Source of the DNA: Polytrichum commune
Taxonomy: Eukaryota; Streptophyta; Polytrichopsida; Polytrichales; Polytrichaceae
Assembly (NCBI GenBank): GCA_950295325.1
Contig: OX485803.1
Span: 7,936,001 to 8,000,000 of the forward strand
Length of the DNA: 64,000 bases
Direction of reading: 5' to 3'
The notes beneath the pieces were generated by a model. It was not told the origin of the DNA. It was given only the letters and a program-made list of their open reading frames with translations, and did no database searches. How positions within the stretch are numbered: position 1 is the first letter of the stretch; every line of letters starts with the position of its first letter. A program made the translations under genes and the position numbers. Of this stretch, positions 38,396-50,090 are shown one piece after another.

Positions 38396-40020
38396 GATCA
38401 GAATCCAGTGACACGCCCTGGCAATGTGCATATAATACTATTAAGACACAGACTTCGAACTCCAACCATTCAGAACACATCATGAAAATTGAGTTGCAAC
38501 ATGTGAATTTGGGACGGTTTGAAGACAGTTCGGCTCTGCTACTCTGAATCAATCCTCTTCCAACATACGAACGAGGTTGCATAGGGGACATTCCAACACG
38601 AATGGCAGATTGCCAGTGCACAACTCCAAGTGACGAAAATTGCCTCTTTGTGACATCCCTCTTTCACTACACTACTGGGGTCAAGCTACAAAGATAGAAA
38701 GAAAGGCTCCAGATCAATGAACTCCTTGGCAGAAAGTCATATTTACTTAGAGGATAACTCTATTGTGAAGGGTTACAATGAATTCATATATTATCATTGT
38801 CTTAACAACGACTATAGTTGATAAATATAGCTGATACTCTATGTTTACCTATGTTGCAACATCAAGCTCTATGGCTTGTGGGCATTGACTTCAGCTTCAC
38901 ACTATTTCCCACATTCAACAATTATGGAATTCTTCAGCAAGAGGTAGAATATAGGGGAATTCAGTAGCATTAGTTTGTGAGATGGAGACCTAAATTGAAT
39001 AACAGAGTTCATTCTTATCACGTGTGATTGCACTTACTGAGCTCATGTTCTCATCATCATGTTTAAGCCACCAAGATTTTATGAGTAAGGGTTTATGGCA
39101 GAAATTGGTTTACAGTTTGATAGGAAATAATACTCTCATCCTACATCTTCCTCTACGCATGTACTACTTCAGTGGGTTGGTAGATTGTTTGGGAATATGG
39201 CACTGAATTCAAGACCAATGACAATACAGTCCACCCTCTACACTCGTGAGGCTTCTGAAAATCCACCTTGAAAGTGACTGAACAGATGACGAAACATTTT
39301 TTTAATGGAGACAAGCTTGAGAATTATGATATCTTCTGATGTCTATAAGAACATGTTAGCATCCAGATGTGTGCAGACAATTATTCATTATCCCTGTTCA
39401 CAAATCTGAAACACATACGGTTTTAAACAGTCAACTTTTTAGTTCATGTGACTAGTACCAGTCACACATCCTAAACAATGACGATGGTTGATAGTCATCT
39501 ATTTAGTTCATGTTACTGAACTCAATCATGGCCATTGATAAACTGATGACAAGCACTCATCGAGCCTACGGAGATAAACTATTCGTTTACCATAATATGG
39601 CTTGCATGAAAATCTAATACTGCGCCACCACAGATGAAAGGACTCACATCTAGAAAAAACCCAATATGAAGTTAGTACACTCACCTGAGGATTTTGGACG
39701 CCTCGATGGGGCTTTCCCACTCCTACTGGCGAGACCTCATCATCGCCATGTCCACGCTCAGCAACATTCAGGATGTCAGTGTCGCTCTCCGAAACCTCCT
39801 CTTCACTGTGCCATTCCTCGGAGCTGCTCTTCCCGCTCCGAGCGCCCTCCTTCGATTCCTTCGACAGCACCCTCTTCTCCTTCCTCCTTTCACACCGCGA
39901 CGGTATTCCAGAACTTGGGTGCGGTTTGCTGAGTCGCGAACTCCGGCGCACGATCTCCGACCCCTCGTTGCAGTTCTCTCTGCAGTTCAAGCAAGCATCA
40001 AGTTAGTCCCCATCGAAAGC

Positions 40021-40257
40021 AAGGTCAGTGAGGGTACTTGCTTTCAAAGGATCCAAGGGGCGAAAACAAGCTCTCAGCGGGTATTTGCTTAAGTTAGTGA
40101 GGGCGAAAGCAAGGTCAGTGAGGGAACTTACTTTCAAAGGATCCAAGTGGCGAAAACAAGGGCTCAGCGGGTATTTGCTTAAGTTAGTGAGGGCGAAAGC
40201 AAGGTCAGTGAGGGTATTTTCTTAAGTTACCAAAGGATGCGCAACAAGGTCAGTGAG
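40021..40257. repeat. 90-bp tandem repeat in TnpA-like intron 1
   Basis: AAGGTCAGTGAGGG starts at 40021, 40111 and 40201, exactly 90 bases apart; the third unit is shortened and a further short copy starts near 40243. Units contain TTTCAAAGGATCCAAG and GGCGAAAACAAG. The first two differ at few positions. Confidence 0.9.
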
Positions 40258-40639
40258 GGTAGCTGGTGACAATAAATAGAGGAGGCTGGCAATTTCGGCG
40301 AAGGAGGTAGGGTTTAGGGTTTCAGTACCCTAAACTGCTGTTTTTGCGGTAACCTCGACTGCTGGGTACCGAGGCTGCTTGCCTCGTGTTAGCAGCTACC
40401 GTTGCCGTCAAGGATGTTGCCAGAAGGGGGACTCCAAGCTGCTGTAGCCTAAGGGCGTTTTTCCGTAAGTTCTCTTGCCGCAGCTGCTCGTACTCAGGTA
40501 CTTCAGCGTCCGCGATGTTACCAAACCCTTCCTCCAAAACCTGCTCCTTAGATCGCTCCGAACCCCGGAGGCCTGAGTTGGTGTCGTCCTCTTCACTCGC
40601 CGAGGGCGCTTCAGCGGCGTTCGAGGGCGTCTCCATCGC

Positions 40640-40969
40640 TCGAGCGTGCAGGAGCAGTGAGGCGTGGGAGGCATTCGAGCACACTCGGCATCGCCATTTT
40701 GAAATCCAGGTAGGAGCCGTTGCCAACCTCAATCCCTGAACTTAATGCTTGTTATATCTGAGAGTAGCTCCACTACACTTAAATGCCGCCAATAACTTTC
40801 CTACTGTTAGGGTTTAGGGATCTGTAACGAGCGTGGTAGGGTTGGAACTATCATCCATTCTAAGTTAGTGAGTCGCTCAAGCTGCTTTACAGTCGTTGCT
40901 CAAAGCTGTTCAAGAGATTTCAAGTTGTTCAAGAGATTCGTCACTGAGGTTAGTCATAAGAATGGTTTA
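40640..40969. promoter_or_regulatory. Left half of the split central promoter of the CACTA element (telo-boxes)
   Basis: Lies upstream of the TnpA-like ATG. TTAGGGTTTAGGG at 40807-40819 is a telo-box pair; another run is at 40308-40322 in the exon 1/intron 1 border region. The Harbinger element begins at 40970, so the original promoter continued at 50675. Known: telo-boxes are common in plant promoters of genes active in dividing cells. Confidence 0.5.
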
Positions 40970-41216
40970 GAGCATCTCCACCCATACGCGCTAAAGGGAC
41001 TCGGCAAGCCCTTTAGCGTGGCCTTGAAGAAAAACTTACCCCACCCCTCTTGCCCGGGCTCTTCAAACTTGCCAGGGCTCTTCAAACTTCGGGCTCCACT
41101 CACTATCCTCGCGGGTGAGCGTTGCTCTTGCTGCGCCCACATTCCGGGCCTCATCCTCTTGCGATTCAGTGAATCGTGCCACTTTTGGGAATCAAGAGCG
41201 GTTCTGTAAGGCGGAC

Positions 41217-44200
41217 ATGGCGGGACGTGGGCGCAGTCGCGGAGGAGATTCTGCAAGCGTCGGGCGCAGCCGGGGAGTGCGTGGACGAGGCCGCGGGACG
41301 GCAACTCAACGATCATCCGCAGGTGGTTGCGATGTCGGAGGTGCAGTGCGGGATCAGGTACTGGAACTCTACATCGTTTTACACTCCGCCTGGTTGTTTT
41401 TGCGAGAGTAAGTAGACAGAAGAGATACATGAATCGCCGCTATAGCACTAATTTTGGTCGAGGTCAGATGCCCATTAGGGGTAAGGAGATAGGGCACGCA
41501 CTTGTGAGAAGTCCGTCCATCTCATCGTCTTCCCGAGGAACATTTCTGCGAGTTCGAAAGTGATAGATCAGAGAAAATAATTTTTAGATTGCTGTGCCCC
41601 CTTGCTTATTTGGTAAACCATGCGGCAAGGTTAAAAAGTGCGCGGAAGCGCTGCCGAATGTTTTTCGGCAGACTCTTGTGGAAACCCATTCGCTAACACT
41701 AATTCTGATGACACTAATTTTCTGGTGATCAGATCACCATCGCGGCAGGAGCTCGTATTACGGAGAAATTTCTGCTTAACTTACTTTTCTGGTTTTGAAA
41801 TGTGGGACGTTCTCACCTGCTTCTTCTTCTTCTTCTCGTGAGAGTTTTGGGAAGAGGTTTTGGAGAACTTTCTTGTCGCAAACCGGTAGAAGAGCTGGCA
41901 AGTGAATTTCTGAGCGCCAATGATTCACCCTCAGGGGTCCGCAGTGTGAGTGAATTTAGGGTTGGCCAATTGGTGGTCCCGCTCACTCGATTGACGAAAG
42001 AGTCTGATGAACGGGAGGGGTAGTTCTTGATAAAATACAATTGTGGCAGAGTGACATAAGGTGCATTGGCGGTTCGCTTTGCTTGATTTTTCGAGTCGCT
42101 GGCTCTAATCACTGATCAGGTCTCTGTCGCCTCATCGCCCTTATCACTGTGGTGTTTCTTCTGCTTCTCTTCTTGTTGAGCGAACAGGTTGTTGTGTGAT
42201 CATGCTAAATTAAGACTATTGCATGATTATCCTGGTGGCTTCTGGATAGTGATTTAATGCAAGTATGGCTGCTGAACCTATACCACGCTTGCATTAATGC
42301 AAGTGTGATATACTATCCTGGTGGCGTTCCGGAAAGAGATTGGTTAAGTCAAATCGTGATTAAGTGGAATGCGTTGCTACTCTTCTGGTGCTAAATTGAT
42401 CGAGGCGCACTTCAAAACTTGTATGTCTTTTTCAGGTCGTCTGCTGCAATGCTTATTGTCCGGTTCAATTACTATTTTTTCATTCTCGCGCTATTGATTT
42501 GGTGATTTGGTGTGTGCAGAACCTCCATTCTCCCATCACTCGATCAATTCCTTGAGCGAATTGTATGTTTCACAATATTGAGCTCATGTGCACTTTTTAA
42601 TTTACTGTCCTCCAACCGCAGCTCTGTTTCCACGCTACTGTGCTTCCTTGTCAATTGGCCTTGAAGAGCGAGCCTTGAGGAAAGAAAGTGTAGAATTCTG
42701 TACAGTGGAAAGCCTATTGGCGTGGAACACTAATCCTGGACGAAAGAAAGGTGTAATCAGCTAAAGTGTGGAGCCTATCATTCATTCTTTGTGGTAGTGT
42801 TCGTTGAGTAATGCTTTTGTCCATATCTTCTGATCATTATTAGTTGTGTGTGTTACTGAGTGTCATCAGTAACTGTCACAAGCTACTCCCAACCTTAATT
42901 TAAGTTTTAGTTTTCTCAGAGAAGCTTCTAGTTTGGAACTTTGACTCGTCCATACACTGACGGTCGCTTCTGTACAGCAAGTATTATAAAGACTAGTTGG
43001 TTGATGGTAGAATTTCAAGGATTACGTTACTCTATGCAGGCTTATGTAAACATGAGTTACATTTCTGCTAAGCAATGAGATCCAATTTGATAAGGTTTGT
43101 AGAGCAGCATTGGAAGGCACGGTTTATAATGTATTGAACTTGAAGTAACAGAGCCCTTATATTTGATTGCAAATTGGGATAACTAAGTAACTTGCAGCAG
43201 TGCAATATAATTAGTGTCCACGAGGTACAAATTGCACTTTGGACCTAGTTTTACTGTGTATGCTGGTCTTAGTGCATGCAAAAGAAAACCTTCAACATGC
43301 TCTGAGAAGTAAACAACCGAGTTTGTATGAAATCACTACATGTTATTGACATAGAAGCTAGAACAGTGCACTTGTAAGCACTTTGTTTTTGTGTGATAAC
43401 CACTGTACATTTCCCCGTATGTGTATGAATGTGTAGTGCAGATTGTCATGGGGCAAGATTAGTGGAAGGTCTGTGGGTTTTCTTCAGTTACTTTTCATAA
43501 GCGGATGTATTTATCTGGTTGGTGTGTGGTTAGGTGAGGATGAAAGAACAAAACACCATAAACACTTATGCTCAAAAAGAGATTGGACTATGTTCTCAAA
43601 TATTGTTAACTACTCCACACTTAGTATTGAAACCAATTAGAAGAACTTATGTATTTGATTAAGAAATCAACAAGCATTTACTTCTGATAAGCATAACAAA
43701 ATAACAACAGCTCTGATTTTCGTTGATTCTCCATCTTAGATTTGCTAGTCCAAGTTTTGCTGTGGAAGTCTAATCAGTAGAAGATGAAGTACATGAAGAA
43801 CTAACCAATTAATACCGACACTTTTTTGGTGCGAGAAAAATTTGGCTGCTAAGTATAATATCTCAGTTCCAACTCTGTCAAACCTCTTCTCACAGATCTT
43901 GCAACGTCAGCCTGAAGAGAGAGCGAGCCACTTGTCGTCATTCCTATAATTGACAGTGAGTTGTAAGTACTTTGCAGTATCTGACAGGCAACACATTACA
44001 ACTTTCAGTTGTCAGGGGAAAAGTGGTTTCTGAAATCGATCCATAAGTATACTAAACTTTGCTTTGACTGCTGCCAGCCTCCATGTAGTCCCTTTTCAGG
44101 AAGTACTTTAGCTCAGGAGTACATGGATTTCCCAACACCTAACTTATCATAGATGGGCAGTGTGGAGGTTTGATCAAATAAGGTTTTCATATATCCTACA

Positions 44201-46545
44201 TCTGTACATACCCTTTCAGCTCAGTAAATCTCACCTGACTAGGATTAAATTGAAATTGCACCTGGCAGTGCATTGGATGGGAGCATCTTTAAGTTCACAC
44301 CCAATTGCAGTAGCTGCTCCATGAGAAAAGTACATAACTTGAGTAAGAACAATCAGGATGAGTCCTTGACTCTAATTCTTCCACTAACTCAGGGTATTGC
44401 ATTTTGAACTTCAGATGATAGACCTTGAAGGCGACTTATTCTGTGAGGAGGATTTTGTTGTGGGCTTCGGTGGTGGTGTGGCATCAAGACCTTCAACAAA
44501 TAGACGTGGTGTGGCACGAAGAATTTTGCAACAAGAGGCTGGGGGTTCGAGGCGCGCTCAATTGCCTCAGGCACAAGCCAATTTCGCAAATTGCGACGAG
44601 TTTGGGCAAGCACCATTGGTGAGCTCCGAAGAATTTTTTGATAATGATTTTCAAGGTGCTGGTGGAATTAGGGGGGATCAGAGTTTTGGCCATAGAGGTG
44701 GTAGAACCGGGTGTCAAGGCCGGGGTCGTGGAGTAGCTGTTGCAAAACCCGGGAAAGGGAAGAATTTTGTACCGGATGAGGAACGGCAGCTTGCTAGAAG
44801 CGTTTTAGCAATTTCACAAGATCCAATTGTAGGCAATCAGCAGAAAAGCAGTGCATTCTGGGAGAGGATTTACGAACATTATGACAGCTTTAATCCGGTA
44901 GTTCATCGGGGTGCGCGGTCTTTAGAGTCAAAGTGGGGCATCATTAAGCATGATGCCCTCAAGTTCATGGGATGCTATCAACAAATTAAACGGTTGAATA
45001 AATTGGGAGTAGGTGAGGTTGATATCATTCGCATGGCCAAAGACTTGTACCGCACAAAGAGCACAAAAAATGCTGAGTTCACATACGAACATTGCTGGTC
45101 AATTGTTAAAGATTATCCGCGGTGGGCTGATGGTGTAACGACCACGAGGCAGATAACTCCTAGCAAAAGGAAATCTTTGTCTTTAGAGTACGAGTCCCAA
45201 GCAGGCACCACGGAATCCGTGGGTGTTGTGGACTCTCCACTCAAGTCCAATGCGTCATTGAGGAACCGACCCATGGGGACGAAGGTGGCGAAGGAGTCAC
45301 AACGATCAAACAAGATTTTTGAAAATGCAGCGAACCGTCAAGCCATGGCCACAGAGGCAATCGCCGATGCCCAAATTCGTAAGGTGAGTATTCTCGAGGA
45401 TCAAAACATGATCCTCCTTATGCAAACCATCGACTCCTCGGCAACACCGACCGCCCATGAATATTTCCGCCTACGTCAAGAGGAGGAATTGGAGAAACTC
45501 CGCAAGCGACTTGCGGAGAAGGCAGAACGAGAAAGGCGAGAACGCGAAGACGGTGAGGCAAGGAAGAGGATGGAGGTTGCTAGAGAAAGAGAGGTTGCAG
45601 AGGCCGAAGCTCGTGAAAACAGGGAAACGATGCGGCAAATGCGTAGTGTTGGCGGCCACATTGATGGACGACATGTTTTCGATGCGGAGCTCGAGGAATT
45701 TGAGAGTAATCATGATCAACACGACGAAAATTTTGAAGGTGCACATTTCACTTACATGAGCTTTGCCAAATCAAGTGAGGAACGCATTGAACTTGAACTT
45801 GAACTTGAACTTTGTGTTTGTTGGCTCTGTCCAAGACTTGGGATTGAGGCATTCTTTGATTGGGATGGTTGGTAGATAGAGAAGCCAGCTTCTTGAGGAA
45901 ATAAGAAAAATTAAAGAGCATTTTCGCCCACAGGCTGATGGTAGATATAATGGATAAGGTTGCAATCTCTTCCCATGTAGCCAGCGTTATGCTAGAGGAG
46001 AGTGTAGAGAAGCGGAGTTTAGATGTCTTAGACTGTGATCTTGACCTTTGTGTTTCTTGGCTTGGTTCCAAGCTTGGGATTGACTCTCTTTGAACAGGAG
46101 GTAGGACTTAATGAATGAGGTTGCAATCTCCTCAAATGTAGAGAAGTGGAGTGAAGTACGAGTGAATTAATCACTCATAGAAACGTGAGTGTACATTAAT
46201 CACTCATAGAAACATGAGTCAAGGGCAGTATTGTAGAGATTTAATTTGAATTTGTTGATGCTTGTACGTACAGGTGATTATCAGGTGCCGAGTTTGTTTG
46301 TCGATAATCCAGAGGTTGTGGCCTCTCAAGCCCACGCACTTTCGCGCCCAAGTTACGGAGAGGAGACGGGGCACGATGGTGTAGAGTACCGTAATGGTGT
46401 AGAATATGATGGAATAGAGCATGTGTCTTTAAATCAGCCCACTTCATGGAATGTTTATGCACAAGAGAATAGTACGGATAACTTAGAGGTAGAGGAAGAG
46501 GTGGACATCGGCTTGACATTAAACGGAAACAGATATTATCATTGA
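41217..46545 (+). CDS. Harbinger-associated Myb/SANT-like protein, three predicted exons
   Basis: Predicted exons: 41217-41357, 44415-45774, 46274-46545; phases agree (0, then 1) and borders are GT-AG, giving about 590 residues. Exon 1 is Arg/Gly-rich (MAGRGRSRGG..RGRGRG); its link to exon 2 is inferred. Exon 2 holds the Myb/SANT-like domain at about 44755-45130 (KNFVPDEERQL..DPIVGNQQKSSAFWERIYEHY..RSLESKWGIIKHD..KFMGCYQQI..FTYEHCWSIVKDYPRW). It is followed by Ser/Thr linkers and an E/R-rich coiled coil at about 45470-45640. Known: this NAM-associated type of protein is the partner of plant Harbinger transposases and binds element ends. Exon 3 is acidic with no known domain. If the exon 2 donor is not used, the frame runs on to 45875. 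No internal stops, so this gene may be intact. Confidence 0.8.
41358..44414 (+). other. Intron 1 of the Myb-like gene
   Basis: About 3 kb without recognisable coding. It holds the left arm of the long inverted repeat (41431-41745) and a CTT-rich patch near 41820-41838. 'tgcaagtatggctgctgaac' near 42257 and 'tgcaagtgtgatatactatcctggtggc' near 42297 partly repeat each other. Confidence 0.5.
41431..41745 (+). repeat. Long inverted repeat of the Harbinger element, left arm
   Basis: Begins GAATCGCCGCTATAGCACTA and ends GATCACCATCGCGG. It is matched in inverse by 49630-49945 with about five differences over 315 bases (about 98%). It holds a small hairpin GCCGAATGTTTTTCGGC and the palindrome GGTGATCAGATCACC. 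Confidence 0.95.
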
Positions 46546-46569
46546 TTATGTAAATATTTAAAATACATA

Positions 46570-48871
46570 TTATGCCATATGAATGGCACCTTTGAGTGTC
46601 CACAAATGTTCTATCAAGTCACCCCTTAGTCCAAAATGAGTGTCGCGATTTTCTACCTCTTTTGTGGTTTCTATCAATTGTTCAAAAGACAACCCACGGC
46701 GTAAGGGTACCGCATCTTGTCTCAATTCCGAAATGATGTCTTCAAGTCCTTCTATGTCCGCTTCGTCTTCGATTATCATGTTCTGGATGATACAACATGC
46801 GAACATGATGTTTGTAATGATGTCCATGCTCCAAAACCGGGATGGATTTTGGAGAATCGCAAACCGCGCTTGTAAAACTCCGAAACATCGTTCAACATCT
46901 TTTCGCACGGCTTCTTGCCGCTCAGCAAAGTAAGCCATTTTCTCGTCTTGAGGTTCATGAATGCTTTGAATAAAACATGCCCACTCTGGATAGATTCCAT
47001 CAGTGAGCAAATAATAACGATCATAATTGCTCCCGTTCACTTGGAAACGCATATCACGAGCCTCAGAAGTGAGCATATTATGGATCAAGGGAGACCTATC
47101 AAGCACATTCAAGTCATTGTTAGAACCGGGCAATCCAAAAAAAACATGTCGCAACCCTTGCTAGCCCCCCCTTGACCATCTTGCCAATTTTCATTTCCTA
47201 GCAAAGGTTACGAGCGCTAACCATTCGCATACCGCCATGCTAATGGTTAGTTCCTCTCACCCCGGACCTTATAGTTCATAGGAGGGGAACCAACCCTCCT
47301 ACTTTGCTTTCGGGACTCACCCCTTCAATCGCTAACCAACCCCTTTAATCGGTAACCAATCCTTAGATGTGGACTTCCATCCATGGAAGTCCAATCTTAT
47401 GTTGATCATCGCGTTGCCGGAGCAACACTACAACAACCCGAACCATACTAGGCAACTATGGCCTCACATTAGGCCAATGCCAATGGAGGCCGTGCCGTTC
47501 GGCCTCGGGTGGGTGAGGCCACACCACCTCACCCATATAAGCCTCTAGGACTCTACACGGAGCCCCTACCCCACCGCCAACCAACCTCTTGTCTCTCTAC
47601 CAAGAGTTGGGGCCAAGTGGACATTTTCCCTTAGCTGCTGGGCCTAGAACCCCCCCAGCAGCTTCAAACCATCATAACTTCCTTGTATGATGTCTGATCA
47701 TAACAACCAACCACTCCATCCTCATCTACGCTTCACGTAGATGCCGATGGACTCCTCACTTGCCCCATTCGGGCAAGTCTTGAGGAAGTTATGCCTGTTT
47801 GAACCTTGGCAGTCCCGGGAATCACTCCCAGGCACTGCTGTACCAGGGCGCTGTCCCGGGACAGCACCCCACTCAAATGGCCATAACTCCTAGCTCACAC
47901 CTCCGATTGAGGTGATCTTGAGCATTCTAGAATCACCACGCCATGAGCTACGCATAGCTCATGGCCTCACCCTCATGCCTCCTAGTCTTTGTGGGTGGGA
48001 GGCGTTCCCAACGCCCGGGGCCCTCACCCACACTAGGATCACTTGGGCCCTCTCACCAACGGCGCCACAAGTCCCGGGTGTCACTCCGGGGTCCCCCTTG
48101 TGCCCATGGTATTTCGGGCACTCCTCATGGAGAGGTGCGCGACAAAACATGCCAAATGTGCAAATCCCTATCCGCAACAGCCTCCAAAATGATAGACATA
48201 TTGCCATCTTTGTCTCCAAAATCCCCCTGCCAAGCAACGGGACAATTCTTCCAAACATAGTGCATGCAATCGAGAGACGCGAACATGCCGGGGAACCCGC
48301 GATCACGATTAATAGCCAGTTGTTTTTCAAAGTCTTCCCGAGTTGGTTGCCTCAGATGATGATCTTCAAACTCCGCCCTAATTGCCAAACAAAATCTCTT
48401 CATACACTCCATAGCCGTGCTTTCACTTGTTCGGCAATATTCATCCGTGGCATCTCCCAACAAACCATAACAAAGCATTCGTAGCGCAGATGTGCAGTTT
48501 TGGTGCGATGAAAGTCCTACATACCCACACGCATCTATTTTCTGGACAAAGTAATTGTCTCGCTGAGAAACCTTCTCCATGATTGTCAAAAAAAGTGAAC
48601 GTTGCATGCGATAGCGTCTACGGAACAAATTTGGCCCATACACCGGCTCGTCACAAAAATAATCAGAAATCATGCGATGATGCATCTCAACCCTAAACCG
48701 CTCAATGTTAGGGGACTTTCCAGGCCGGGATCCACCAGGAATTGATGGTAATGCTCGTTCGGGATTCACAAACCCTAATTCCAATACAAAATTCAGGACA
48801 ACATCATCCTCATCATCATCATCGAGGAGGCGTTGCCTGCTTGCCCTAAATTGTTCGCGCCAAGCATCCAT
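46570..48871 (-). pseudogene. Harbinger DDE transposase (PF04827/DDE_4 type), split by a solo LTR
   Basis: Seen: the N-terminal part (48871 to about 48145) starts MDAWREQFRASRQRLLDDDD and reaches the first catalytic Asp block (FASLDCMHYVWKNCP..GNMSIILEAVADRDLHIWH). The C-terminal part (about 47146-46570) holds the second Asp block (GSNNDLNVLDRSPL) and the Glu block (RKDVERCFGVLQARFAI). Known: these are the three DDE residues that cut and join DNA. The 998-bp solo LTR at 47147-48144 lies between the two Asp blocks, so the gene cannot give a whole enzyme. Apart from this insertion I see no other break. The stop codon (46570-46572) is 24 bases from that of the Myb-like gene. Confidence 0.9.
47147..48144. 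mobile_element. Solo LTR of an LTR retrotransposon (fossil)
   Basis: Begins TGTCGC and ends GCGACA (the TG..CA rule with a 6-bp inverted end). It is flanked by the 5-bp duplication AAACA (47142-47146 and 48145-48149). It carries a TATA-like box (CATATAAGCC) near 47535 in a GC-rich context. No internal coding region remains. The LTR superfamily cannot be told from the LTR alone. It is younger than the Harbinger element it sits in. Confidence 0.9.
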
Positions 48872-48987
48872 GGAATCCCTGCACAGTCTTAAGTGTCAGC
48901 TTATTTGAAAATCAAGGTATTTGATTATCCTAACTACATCCATAATTATGTCGTGAACCAGAACATAAAGTCTCGGTTCGTGGGTGT

Positions 48988-49612
48988 GAGGGCCATTCAG
49001 GGTTCCTGGACTGAGAGCCCTACCCTCTACAAATTCACGCCGAACCTACTCCACGTGACCAACAACCAGAAATGCCTGCTCCTTCCAAAAGGGCACCCAG
49101 AAAAAACCCACGCCCACAAATTGCCTCCAGTTGATGTGAAACTTCCTGCCCCACTCTCAATTCAGAAGCAAAAAAATCAACAGGCAATGTGTGAACTTGA
49201 GAGAACGAGCGAATTGGGGAGCAGGTAGGGAATTCTGAAACTTTCTCAAGTTCACCTTTCTCATGATCTTACAGTGTGTCGGCAGAGAATGTCACGCATG
49301 TCAAGGATCAACATAGCCACAAAGTCGGCGAGCCTTGCAGAAGCAAACATCAAAGCCAATGTGTGAACTCAAAACCTTCTCCGCCATTCAGGTCCCTGGA
49401 GTATTAAGTTCCAACTCTCCTCAAATTCACACTCAACCTACTCCACGTCACCAGCAACGACACATGCATGCTACCGACGAAAGCACCCCCACAGATTGCC
49501 TCCAGCGGAGGTAAAACTCTCTCGACACTCTCTCAATGCAAGAAGCCAAAAAGGCAATGTGTGAACCCAATACATGAGAAATGTGAACAAATTGGGGAGC
49601 AGTTCAAGCAAG
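48988..49612. repeat. Tandem duplication upstream of the Harbinger transposase
   Basis: About 48988-49228 and 49385-49612 are diverged direct copies. Landmarks shared in order: GCCATTCAGG, CAAATTCAC, CAACCTACTCCACGT (GAACC in copy 1), ATTGCCTCCAG, CAGGCAATGTGTGAAC or AAGGCAATGTGTGAAC, and AATTGGGGAGCAG. Probably promoter or 5' leader sequence of the transposase gene. Confidence 0.75.
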
Positions 49613-49629
49613 TGCAGAGGTATCTCCTT

Positions 49630-49945
49630 CCGCGATGGTGATCTGATCACCAGAAAATTAGTGTCATCAGAATTAGTGTTAGCGAATGGGTTTCCACAAG
49701 AGTCTGCCGAAAAACATTCGGCAGCGCTTCCGCGCACTTTTTAACCTTGCCGCATGGTTTACCAAATAAGCAAGGGGGCACAACAATCTAAAAATTATTT
49801 TCTCTGATCTATCACTTTCGAACTCGCAGAAGTGTTCCTCGGGAAGACGATGAGATGGACGGACTTCTCACAAGTGCGTGAGCTATCTCCTTACCCCTAA
49901 TGGGCATCTGACCTCGATCAAAATTAGTGCTATAGCGGCGATTCC
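49630..49945 (-). repeat. Long inverted repeat of the Harbinger element, right arm
   Basis: Inverse copy of 41431-41745 (about five differences). Lies about 760 bases upstream of the transposase ATG. Outside both arms the element's two sides are unrelated until the 14-bp terminal repeats. Confidence 0.95.
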
Positions 49946-50004
49946 GACGTGCTATTGTATGCCCTCACTGCAAGTGGCCAGCAAGTGAGTGCTCACGATA
50001 GCAC

Positions 50005-50090
50005 TAATTAGTGGGAAGAACCGACCGCCAGTTAGAGATGAACCGGTTGAGTTTGAGGTCAACCGGTTGAAGTTCAAGACTTAGGAAATT
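50005..50090 (-). repeat. Family R repeat, partial copy 6 (inverted), inside the Harbinger element
   Basis: Reads GATGAACCGGTTGAGTTTGA followed by GGTCAACCGGTTGAAGTTCA, the inverse of the right half of copy 3 at 12976. The remaining stretch to 50671 shows no gene. Confidence 0.6.

Larger units (their letters stand above)
33376..40636 (-). pseudogene. CACTA TnpA-like / Transposase_24 (PF03004) gene, seven exons, one frame break
   Basis: Predicted exons: 40636-40329, 39979-39685, 36670-35733, 35303-34986, 34594-34196, 34077-33991, 33696-33376. All have GT-AG borders with agreeing phases, about 889 codons. Exon 1 ends in YEQLRQENLRKNALRLQQLG, a motif of this family. Exon 2 has RRSSRL and an acidic tract. 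Exon 3 carries the core: KEQVDNTFEYHGGL, then LKVKRYQLKKRM. It continues in another frame from near 35865 with HWVKLSKLILEE and EKLRYNRAQ..SSAGRNEEY, so about one base is missing or two are extra. Exon 4 has ERNPTRVEIE, and the last exon ends with GQAVGHFIMWP. Known: TnpA-like proteins bind subterminal repeats and assist TNP2. Start chosen at METPS; an upstream in-frame Met (40732) is possible. Confidence 0.8.

Noticed and set aside
40028-40225. A 30-residue-period repeat protein on the plus strand
   Set aside because: It results from the 90-bp tandem DNA repeat inside the intron of the opposite-strand TnpA-like gene.
47912-48330. Open frames of 99-190 codons on both strands
   Set aside because: They lie in or across the edge of the solo LTR and the transposase gene on the other strand; no protein family is visible.
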